From: Psychrobacter sp. P11G3
GTDB lineage: Bacteria > Pseudomonadota > Gammaproteobacteria > Pseudomonadales > Moraxellaceae
Assembly (NCBI RefSeq): GCF_001435845.1
Contig: NZ_CM003596.1
Span: 620,001 to 684,000, forward strand
Direction of reading: 5' to 3'
DNA: 64,000 nt
Shown here: piece after piece, positions 57,072 to 64,000 of the stretch
How positions within the stretch are numbered: the stretch's first letter is position 1
How the letters are laid out: the number at the start of each line of letters is the position of its first letter
The notes under the pieces: generated by a model
Told to the model about the DNA's origin: nothing
Seen by the model: only the letters and a program-made list of their open reading frames with translations
Database searches by the model: none
Translations under genes and position numbers: made by a program

Positions 57072-58346
57072 ATGAGTCATGTCGAGAACAAAGATTTATC
57101 TGCTACCGCACAATCTGTAAATACTTTTACTAACCCTGAAAACGTACAGGACTTTAACCAGTATCCTGATGCACGCGGTCATTTCGGTGTACATGGGGGG
57201 CGTTTTGTCTCTGAGACGCTAATGGCTGCCCTAGAAGAGCTAGAAACGCTTTATACCAAAGTAAAAGCAGACCCAGCATTCTGGGAAGAGTATCACAACG
57301 ATTTGGTCAATTATGTCGGTCGTCCAACGCCACTGTATCATGCTAAGCGTTTGAGTGATGAGATTGGCGGTGCGCAAATTTACTTCAAACGTGAAGATCT
57401 AAACCATACAGGCGCTCATAAAGTAAATAACACCATTGGTCAGGCGCTGCTTGCCAAAATGTGTGGCAAAAAACGTATCATCGCTGAGACTGGTGCAGGA
57501 CAGCATGGCGTCGCGACGGCAACGATTGCTGCACGCTTAGGGCTAGAGTGTATCGTCTATATGGGTGCTGACGATGTCGAGCGTCAAAAAATGAACGTCT
57601 ATCGTATGCGCTTGCTTGGCGCGACAGTTGTGCCTGTCACTTCTGGCTCACGCACTCTCAAAGATGCCATGAACGAAGCCATGCGTGATTGGGTGACCAA
57701 TGTCGATAGTACCTATTACATTATCGGTACTGTAGCAGGCCCACATCCTTATCCGCTATTGGTTCGTGATTTTCAAGCGATTATCGGTAAAGAAGCACGT
57801 ATTCAGCATTTAGAAAAAACAGGAAAAATGCCTGATGCATTGGTTGCTTGTGTTGGCGGTGGCTCAAACGCTATTGGTTTGTTCTTTGACTTCTTGAACG
57901 ATACTGAAGTTAAGATGTATGGTGTTGAAGCAACAGGCGATGGTATCGAGTCAGGTCGTCACTCAGCACCGTTGGCGGCTGGTCGTATCGGCGTGCTGCA
58001 TGGTAACCGTACTTACCTAATGGCAGATGATGATGGCCAGATTCAAGAGACGCATTCTATCTCAGCGGGTCTTGATTATCCTGGTGTCGGTCCAGAGCAT
58101 AGCTTCCTAAAAGACATGAAGCGTGTTGAGTATGTCGGCTGTACTGACAAAGAAGCGTTAGAAGGCTTTCATGAAGCCACGCGCAAAGAAGGCATCATCC
58201 CTGCACTTGAAACTGCTCATGCTGTCGCTTATGCATTGAAACTGGCTAAAACCATGACCCCTGATCAGACAATTATCGTTAATATGTCAGGTCGCGGTGA
58301 CAAGGATCTGCATTCAGTGATGAAAGCAGAAGGGATTGAGTTGTAG
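57072..58346 (+). CDS. trpB: Tryptophan synthase beta subunit
   Basis: The 424-residue PLP enzyme has a 30-residue N-terminal extension before the usual [14 protein letters not shown] start. The PLP lysine lies in [28 protein letters not shown] is the substrate loop, and GGGSNAIG binds the cofactor phosphate. It makes tryptophan from indole and serine. trpA follows after a 142-base gap that holds a 12-bp inverted repeat. Confidence 0.97.
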   Translation: MSHVENKDLSATAQSVNTFTNPENVQDFNQYPDARGHFGVHGGRFVSETLMAALEELETLYTKVKADPAFWEEYHNDLVNYVGRPTPLYHAKRLSDEIGGAQIYFKREDLNHTGAHKVNNTIGQALLAKMCGKKRIIAETGAGQHGVATATIAARLGLECIVYMGADDVERQKMNVYRMRLLGATVVPVTSGSRTLKDAMNEAMRDWVTNVDSTYYIIGTVAGPHPYPLLVRDFQAIIGKEARIQHLEKTGKMPDALVACVGGGSNAIGLFFDFLNDTEVKMYGVEATGDGIESGRHSAPLAAGRIGVLHGNRTYLMADDDGQIQETHSISAGLDYPGVGPEHSFLKDMKRVEYVGCTDKEALEGFHEATRKEGIIPALETAHAVAYALKLAKTMTPDQTIIVNMSGRGDKDLHSVMKAEGIEL

Positions 58347-58409
58347 TAACGAATATCTTTATAAGTTATCAAATTTATAAGTTACTAGATTCTTCTTTAT
58401 AAGAAAAAT

Positions 58410-58459
58410 TGTTTGACCTTTTATTGTTCAATATAGATTATTAAATGAAAGGTCAAACA
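58410..58459. repeat. 12-bp inverted repeat between trpB and trpA
   Basis: TGTTTGACCTTT and AAAGGTCAAACA are perfect arms 26 bases apart. There is no T run after the second arm, so it is unlikely to be a strong terminator. An RNA hairpin that sets the trpB to trpA ratio, or a protein site, is possible. Confidence 0.55.
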
Positions 58460-58488
58460 AGCCAGTTTATAACAATTAAGAGACCACT

Positions 58489-59313
58489 ATGACCAGAATT
58501 GAAAGTACCTTTGAAACCTTAAAATCACAAAATAAAAAAGCCCTGATTCCTTATGTAATGGCAGGCGATCCTAATCCGACCACTACGATAGGTCTATTGC
58601 ACGACTTAGTGAAACACGGCGCCGATATGATCGAAGTCGGTTTACCATTCTCTGATCCAATGGCCGATGGTCCAACTGTAGCGTTGGCTGGCGAGCGTGC
58701 ATTAGCAGCAGGGACGAGTACTCGTGACGCACTAAAGATGGTCGCAGAGTTTCGTCAAACAGATACACAAACGCCAATCATCCTAATGGGTTATCTAAAT
58801 CCTGTTGAAATCATCGGCTATGACAACTTTGTCGCGCTATGTGAGCAGTCAGGCGTTGATGGCTTGTTGATGGTAGATTTGCCGCCAGCAGAGGCGGGTA
58901 GCTTCACTCAGCATTTGACTGATCATTCGATGAATGAGATTTTCTTGCTATCGCCAACAACTTTGCCTGAGCGCCGTGAGCAAGTATTGACTCATTGTGG
59001 CGGCTATATTTATTATGTATCACTAAAAGGTGTGACTGGCTCAGCCACGTTAGATACTGACGATGTAGCAACTCAAGTACAAGCAATCAAAGCAGAAACA
59101 GACTTGCCAGTATGCGTCGGCTTCGGTATCCGTGATGGTGCTTCTGCAAAAGCGATCGGTACTCATGCAGATGGTGTTATCGTCGGTAGTGCCTTGGTAC
59201 AGAATTTTGCCGATATTGATGCCAACGATACTGCGGCGGTTGCGAATGCACAGCAGAACATCATGGCAAAAATGGATGAGCTACGTGCAGCATTAGACAG
59301 CTTAAGTGCTTAA
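58489..59313 (+). CDS. trpA: Tryptophan synthase alpha subunit
   Basis: The 274-residue TIM-barrel enzyme has the catalytic Glu in DMIEVGLPFSDPMADGP and the Asp in GVDGLLMVDLPP. GVTGSATLD and VCVGFGIRD close the barrel with the phosphate-binding GVIVGSALV. It splits indole-glycerol phosphate to indole for TrpB. AAGAGACC stands before the ATG. Confidence 0.97.
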   Translation: MTRIESTFETLKSQNKKALIPYVMAGDPNPTTTIGLLHDLVKHGADMIEVGLPFSDPMADGPTVALAGERALAAGTSTRDALKMVAEFRQTDTQTPIILMGYLNPVEIIGYDNFVALCEQSGVDGLLMVDLPPAEAGSFTQHLTDHSMNEIFLLSPTTLPERREQVLTHCGGYIYYVSLKGVTGSATLDTDDVATQVQAIKAETDLPVCVGFGIRDGASAKAIGTHADGVIVGSALVQNFADIDANDTAAVANAQQNIMAKMDELRAALDSLSA

Positions 59314-59336
59314 TAGCTATTGCTTCCATATTATTG

Positions 59337-59392
59337 TTACTTGAAGAAATAGTTATTTGAAGAAATAGTTATTTGAAGAAATAGTTATTTGA
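59337..59392. repeat. 16-bp tandem repeat after trpA
   Basis: TTA(C/T)TTGAAGAAATAG is repeated three times plus half a unit, starting 24 bases after the trpA stop codon. The second and third units are identical. It is non-coding and could vary in copy number. Confidence 0.85.
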
Positions 59393-59480
59393 GACGGCAA
59401 AGTCAAATTGCAGCTATTGTTTACCTAAGACTTTACTTAAAAGCTTTACGTGAAGACAATACTAAATGACTTTGCTAAAA

Positions 59481-59514
59481 TTAGTTTACGAGTGTAAACT
59501 AACATCACTATTAT
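59481..59514 (+). promoter_or_regulatory. Candidate operator and promoter upstream of accD
   Basis: TTAGTTTAC-GAGT-GTAAACTAA is a perfect 22-base palindrome (9-bp arms, 59481-59502). TTTACG within it and TATTAT at 59509-59514 are 18 bases apart, a plausible promoter whose -35 is covered by the palindrome. This is the layout of a repressor site of TetR or similar type. The regulator is unknown. Confidence 0.5.
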
Positions 59515-59696
59515 ATGGTGTCTGATAGCAGTGGTTTATTCGTCACTTTGATTGGCAAATACATTATCTATCAACAAGCGCATAATCAAATTACCGACAT
59601 ACGAGATTTATTTATCAATATGTCGCATGACTGCTCATGTTATGACTGTATTAGACGTTTTGTTTAGACAACCATTAAACTCTCAATGACAAGCGA

Positions 59697-60674
59697 ATGA
59701 GCAAACTTGTCAATAAGCCTTTTATGATGGCAAATAATATGACTGATACAATAACAAAACCCGATAACAATACTGCTAAAGCCGCGCCAAACAGCAATAC
59801 GGATAGGCAGTCATGGTTTAACCGTCCTATTCCAGGCATCAAACAGCATTTGACTGCGCCACTGTCTGCGGTAGAGACTGAACCGTCAACTAAGTGTAGC
59901 AATTGTCATTCGATGATTACCAACACAGCGCTGATTTTTAACTGCTATGTGTGCCCGCATTGCGATCATCATTTACCGATGAGTGCTCGTGAGCGTTTGA
60001 ACTGGTTACTTGATCAAGTGGACGGCGAGACAGGACAAGAATTTACGGCAAAAGATCCATTGAGCTTTGTGGATAGTAAGCCATATCCTGCGCGTATGAG
60101 TGAAGCACAAGAAAAAACAGGTGAGTCTGAGGCGTTGGTTGCTATGTATGGCAAACTGCGTAACCTTGATATCGTCGCCTGTGCTTTTGACTTCCGTTTT
60201 ATGGGCGGGTCAATGGGTTCAGTCGTTGGCGATCGTTTCGTCCAAGCAGCTGAAAAGGCGCTAGAGCAAAAAGTACCTTTGGTTTGCTTTGCTGCTTCTG
60301 GCGGTGCACGTATGCAAGAAGGTCTATTGTCATTGATGCAAATGGCACGCACGGCAGCAGCGATTGAGCGTCTAAGAATCGCTGGGATTCCTTACATTGT
60401 GGTATTGACCAATCCGGTATACGGCGGCGTAACTGCATCACTGGCGATGCTGGGTGATATACATCTAGCAGAACCAAAAGCGATGATTGGCTTTGCTGGT
60501 AAGCGCGTGATTGAGCAGACTGTACGTGAGACGTTAGAAGAGCCATTCCAGCGCGCTGAGTTCTTATTAGAGCATGGTGTGGTGGATGAAGTGGTACATC
60601 GTCATCAGCTAATCGATACAATCTATCGTCTACTTGCAAAACTATGCCGCGTACCAAATGTAGATGCTCAGTAA
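59697..60674 (+). CDS. accD: Acetyl-CoA carboxylase carboxyltransferase subunit beta
   Basis: The 325-residue protein has the zinc ribbon (CSNCHSM and CYVCPHC), KDPLSFVDSKPY, MGGSMGSVVGDRF, the oxyanion loop CFAASGGARMQEG and the late GFAGKRVIEQTVRE. With AccA it transfers carboxyl to acetyl-CoA in fatty-acid synthesis. The N-terminus is uncertain: ATGs at 59697, 59724, 59727 and 59739 are possible and none has a strong ribosome site; the family core starts near SWFNRPIPG. Confidence 0.95.
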   Translation: MSKLVNKPFMMANNMTDTITKPDNNTAKAAPNSNTDRQSWFNRPIPGIKQHLTAPLSAVETEPSTKCSNCHSMITNTALIFNCYVCPHCDHHLPMSARERLNWLLDQVDGETGQEFTAKDPLSFVDSKPYPARMSEAQEKTGESEALVAMYGKLRNLDIVACAFDFRFMGGSMGSVVGDRFVQAAEKALEQKVPLVCFAASGGARMQEGLLSLMQMARTAAAIERLRIAGIPYIVVLTNPVYGGVTASLAMLGDIHLAEPKAMIGFAGKRVIEQTVRETLEEPFQRAEFLLEHGVVDEVVHRHQLIDTIYRLLAKLCRVPNVDAQ

Positions 60675-60777
60675 AATGAGATGCTCAATAAGGTAAATGA
60701 CTCAGTATAATGAATTATTTATTGAGTGCATAAAGACTTAGCTGCGTGCTAACATCTACTGCATATGCAAGACCCCT

Positions 60778-60816
60778 AATAGCATTTATCGTCATTGCAC
60801 GGTAAGTGCTATTTTT
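60778..60816 (+). terminator. Possible terminator between accD and folC
   Basis: AATAGCATTTA and TAAGTGCTATT form a stem with one G-U pair around 14 bases, followed by TTT. It is weak, and folC may also be read from upstream. Confidence 0.5.
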
Positions 60817-60873
60817 GGTTTTAGCTAACACATATATTTTTATCTCTTATTAAATTTTATATAGGTTTTATCC

Positions 60874-62247
60874 ATGTCTGACCTTTTAGCATCTGACCTT
60901 CGCAGCCCCAACGCCCATAGTCCTAATGAAAGTTCTAGCCTAACTGAGTGGCTCGATTATATGCAGCAGATTCATGTATCTGCAATCGATATGGGATTGT
61001 CACGTGTATTGCCTGTTGCAGAAGCGTTAGGCGTGGTGCAATCAGCGAAAGATGACGCTTATGTATTTACTGTAGCAGGTACCAATGGCAAAGGTTCTAC
61101 AACCGCTGTCATCGCCGAAATGTGTAAAGCCGCAGGCTACAAGACGGCACTATATCAGTCGCCACATCTTAGCGCTTTTAATGAGCGTGTGCGTATCAAT
61201 GGCGAGATGGTCAGCGACCAGACCCTGATTGAGGCTTTTAGCAAAGTAGAGGCGGCACGCTTACAGTGCGAGTTGACGTTGTCGTTCTTTGAGATGACCA
61301 CACTAGCAGCGCTATTGATATTCGCTGAAGCAGACTGTGACGTGTGGGTCTTAGAAGTAGGATTGGGTGGACGACTAGATGTGGTCAATATCATTGATCC
61401 TGACATGGCAGTTATTACCAATATTGGTATCGATCATGTTGACTGGTTGGGTGATAATGTCGAGGATATTGGTCGCGAAAAAGCAGGTATCTTGCGCAAC
61501 GGCATTCCTCTGATTTATGGTGCTACTGAAATGCCATCCAGCGTGCAACAAGCCATCGATACCCAGCAGGCAACTTGTTATCAGATTGGACAAGATTTTA
61601 GCTACCGCGATATTGATTCAACGACTTGGCAATATAGTAATGCAGCGGTTACCTTGCAGTTACCACGTCCTGCGCTATCGTTGACTAACACGGCCAATGC
61701 ACTATCAGCAGTATTAGCAAGTCCATTAGATGTCGGTATCAAGGCCATTGAGCAAGCACTACAAACTGTCAAATTAGCTGGTCGCTTCGATTATCGTGAG
61801 AGCCATAGCCGCCATTGGTTATTTGATGTGGCGCATAATGAGCAAGGCGTTGAGTTCTTATTAGCACAGCTATTACCGTTTTGGCAGCAGCATGTAGCCA
61901 AGCAAAGTAATCAAGATAGCTCAGCGAATATCCCTACACCAAAGATAAAAATGCTATTTTCTATGTTAGGTGACAAAGATATTGATAAGGTTGTGCAGCG
62001 CTTAACTCAAGCAGGCTTACCGATTAGTGACTGGTTTATCGCTGAGATTGACTACCCTCGTGCCGCGACTACTGAACAGCTGCAAGCTGTTTTGGTCAAA
62101 TATGTTGATAGAACCAATATATATGCGTTCGATGGTTTGCATACAGCGACCCATGCAGTGATAGAGGCAAGCCAACCGCAAGACCTTATCGTCGTATGTG
62201 GCTCGTTTCATACGATTGGGGAAGCATTAAGTGCCCTTAGCGTATGA
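60874..62247 (+). CDS. folC: Dihydrofolate synthase / folylpolyglutamate synthase
   Basis: The 457-residue Mur-ligase-like enzyme has the ATP loop VAGTNGKGSTTA, the folate-site region SPHLSAFNERVRINGE, FEMTTLAAL, GLGGRLDVVN, and TNIGIDHVDWLG. It later shows LFDVAHNEQGVE and VCGSFHTIGEAL. It attaches glutamate to dihydropteroate and to folates. The accD-folC order is usual in gammaproteobacteria. Confidence 0.95.
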   Translation: MSDLLASDLRSPNAHSPNESSSLTEWLDYMQQIHVSAIDMGLSRVLPVAEALGVVQSAKDDAYVFTVAGTNGKGSTTAVIAEMCKAAGYKTALYQSPHLSAFNERVRINGEMVSDQTLIEAFSKVEAARLQCELTLSFFEMTTLAALLIFAEADCDVWVLEVGLGGRLDVVNIIDPDMAVITNIGIDHVDWLGDNVEDIGREKAGILRNGIPLIYGATEMPSSVQQAIDTQQATCYQIGQDFSYRDIDSTTWQYSNAAVTLQLPRPALSLTNTANALSAVLASPLDVGIKAIEQALQTVKLAGRFDYRESHSRHWLFDVAHNEQGVEFLLAQLLPFWQQHVAKQSNQDSSANIPTPKIKMLFSMLGDKDIDKVVQRLTQAGLPISDWFIAEIDYPRAATTEQLQAVLVKYVDRTNIYAFDGLHTATHAVIEASQPQDLIVVCGSFHTIGEALSALSV

Positions 62248-62505
62248 TAATTTAAGTTAAAGTAGTGCCTGTTTAATGTTAATCTTAGTCGTAGCCTGAT
62301 AGCAGACAGCATGAAAAATATGCTTTATAATCAAAATGATTTGCCAGACTAGTAGAAGATGGTCGGCACAAATTTTGAACTCTGATGGCATTAACTGACA
62401 GTAACTGGCGGTAAGAGATCATGATTAAAGCGATTAGATATACTGCTTTGAGATAGTCGCTGCGCCGCTCAATCAACCTTATTACCAACTAAGAGACGTA
62501 AACGG

Positions 62506-63711
62506 ATGAACTTTTCGAGACAAGCCTTATTGGGCATTGGGATGATTATCGGCGGTAGCGTGATGCTATACGCCATGGTGCAACAGATTGGCGATAGCGA
62601 CCAACCAGAGCCGATATCAGCGATGGTCGATAAATCAAGCTCGGAGCAAGAGTCTCCGCAGCCGCTCACAACTGATATCGAAACAGAAAAACGTATCCTT
62701 GCGCAAAAGCAAAAAGAACGTGCAGCCCGTGTCGCAGAGCAAGAAAAACGTGCAAAAGAGTTTTTGACAGAGCAGGAAGTTGCTGAGGCAGAAGCATTGG
62801 CTAAGGCACGTGCTGAGAGCCAGCAATATGTCGATAATAGTGCGCCAGCTATTGATGACACCAGCAGTACAGAGTCTACAAAAGACGTTACGACAGATTT
62901 AACGGTTCAGCCTCGTACTGATAGTGAGTCTACTACTGATACTACAAAGTCTAGCGAAGCCGAGAAGCAAAAAGCGGCTCAAGAGCAACAAGAAGCCCAA
63001 AGGCAAGCTGCTATAAAAGAGCAAGCAGCCGCTAAAAAACTTGCTGAGAGTAAAAAACAAGCGGAGGCAGAGAAACTAGCCGAAGCAAAAAAGCAGGCTG
63101 AAGCCCAAGCAGCGGCTGAGAGAAAAAGAGAAGCAGCGGAAGCGGCTAAAAACGAGCCACCAAAATCGCCTTCTGAATACCAAATTAAGAAAGGTGATGG
63201 ACTCATCAAACTGGCAAGACAATATAACATGCCTGTAGAAGTATTGGCTCAAGCCAACAACCTATCTCCATCGGCAGCGCTACAACTGGGTCAAAGTATC
63301 ACCATCCCATCGAGCAAACAGGTACAGCGTTTAGAGCGTGAAGCGGCGGCAGCCGAACAAGCGCGTGAGAAGAAGCGCCAGCAAGAAGAGGCGCTGGCGA
63401 AGAAATCTGCCGATGCAAAACGTGAAGCGCAGCAAAAACTGAGTGAAGCGCGTAAAGAAGTCAAAGAAACAGACGCTAAGGGTAGCTTTGGAGTGCAAGT
63501 AGCTTTAGCAAATGACCAAGCCAAAGCGGATGAGTTAGCGAAAAAGTTCCGAGCAGCAGGTTATCAAGTTAAGACGAGTGCAACTAGCCGCGGTGTCCGT
63601 GTCGTAGTTGGGCCTGAACGTGGCAAAGTCGCAGCATTGGCACTAAAAGATAAAATCAATAGTGACCCTAAAGTAAATACGACCAGCGCTTGGGTGCTTT
63701 ACTGGCGTTAA
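62506..63711 (+). CDS. LysM and SPOR domain envelope protein
   Basis: The 401-residue protein has an N-terminal membrane helix (about 7-24) and a long Ala/Glu/Lys/Gln coiled-coil region (about 60-220). A LysM domain follows (about 224-268, KKGDGLIKLARQYNMPVEVL, with LGQSITIP), then a second coiled segment and a C-terminal SPOR domain (about 325-401, GSFGVQVALAND, RVVVGPERGK). Both end domains bind peptidoglycan. Its place after folC matches DedD, the cell-division SPOR protein, but the LysM insert is not in classic DedD. Confidence 0.85.
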   Translation: MNFSRQALLGIGMIIGGSVMLYAMVQQIGDSDQPEPISAMVDKSSSEQESPQPLTTDIETEKRILAQKQKERAARVAEQEKRAKEFLTEQEVAEAEALAKARAESQQYVDNSAPAIDDTSSTESTKDVTTDLTVQPRTDSESTTDTTKSSEAEKQKAAQEQQEAQRQAAIKEQAAAKKLAESKKQAEAEKLAEAKKQAEAQAAAERKREAAEAAKNEPPKSPSEYQIKKGDGLIKLARQYNMPVEVLAQANNLSPSAALQLGQSITIPSSKQVQRLEREAAAAEQAREKKRQQEEALAKKSADAKREAQQKLSEARKEVKETDAKGSFGVQVALANDQAKADELAKKFRAAGYQVKTSATSRGVRVVVGPERGKVAALALKDKINSDPKVNTTSAWVLYWR

Positions 63712-63759
63712 GCTAGAGCGTTTCTAACGGTCTCGATTCGGCTTTTAACTACTTTATAT

Positions 63760-63790
63760 AAAAACACGACAAATACTGTCGTGTTTTTTG
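63760..63790 (+). terminator. Terminator after the LysM/SPOR gene
   Basis: AAAACACGAC and GTCGTGTTTT form a perfect 10-bp stem around 7 bases, followed by TT. Confidence 0.88.
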
Positions 63791-63962
63791 TTTTATAGAT
63801 TGCTGATTGGCGCCGCCTTGGTTAAGATGAGCGCCATTTTTATAATCCGTTGTTGTATAACCTGTCAGCCTATATAGGTTGCCTTGTCGTGGTCGGCGCA
63901 TTGTTCATTGCTATTAATAATGACAAGTAGCCCATCACTCTCATATTGTATAAGGTAGAAAC

Positions 63963-64000
63963 ATGTCGTTTGGTGTTATATTTTTAATATTGGCCGTTGG
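63963..64000 (+). CDS. Start of the next gene, cut by the window edge (cvpA expected)
   Basis: Twelve codons beginning MSFGVIFLILAV are visible, a hydrophobic N-terminus. By the conserved order folC, SPOR protein, cvpA, purF this should be a CvpA-family membrane protein. The sequence shown is too short to prove it. Confidence 0.45.
   Translation, partial: MSFGVIFLILAV

Overview
The window looks like a gammaproteobacterial chromosome of the Moraxellaceae, most likely Psychrobacter. This rests on the style of the proteins, the moderate-to-low GC, and the housekeeping order trpF, trpB, trpA, accD, folC, a LysM/SPOR protein and a further gene cut by the right edge. It is an inference from gene content and protein style, not a database result.

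Left chromosomal part (1 to about 9.53 kb): two fasciclin-domain proteins with the fossil tail of a third copy between them; an alanine/glycine:sodium symporter; a LemA plus two-TPM-protein cluster; an adenine-deaminase-type enzyme; a Sir2 deacylase; and a small membrane-anchored protein.

Integrated island (about 9.53 to 47.17 kb): a perfect 45-bp direct repeat (9533-9577 and 47121-47165) is the 3' part of a tRNA-Arg(CCG), from the anticodon loop to CCA. The intact tRNA is at the right end and the orphan 3' half at the left end, the expected footprint of tRNA-targeted integration. The first half of the island (10-25.7 kb) is a copper-resistance module: a CusS/CusR-type two-component system, Met/His-rich periplasmic proteins, a c-type cytochrome, a DUF411 protein, the multicopper oxidase CopA with a Tat signal, CopB with a Met/His repeat tract, a DUF305 protein, a DUF5676 protein, a copper P1B-ATPase and a private tatABC set that could export CopA. 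An unassigned ATP-grasp protein and small membrane proteins follow. The second half is visibly AT-richer. It holds a three-gene block with two very large tyrosine recombinases and a small partner (resembling Gamma-Mobile-Trio/Tn554-like organisation), a phage-type integrase with an excisionase-like and an XRE-like regulator, and two anti-phage loci. These are a complete QatABCD system on the minus strand and, divergently, a 2103-residue nuclease-STAND NTPase of Avs-like architecture with an overlapping unrecognised companion gene. TGGTCACC repeats near the right end are candidate recombinase arm sites.

Right chromosomal part (47.2-64 kb): a c5-like cytochrome, a two-gene ABC exporter, queF, proS, a DUF4230 protein, photolyase, trpF/trpB/trpA, accD (with a palindromic candidate operator over its putative -35), folC, a LysM/SPOR envelope protein and the start of another gene.

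The most notable content is the composite copper-plus-defence island: the Avs-like locus with its embedded-start partner, the Qat operon, the large-recombinase trio, and a Tat translocase carried beside a Tat-dependent copper oxidase.
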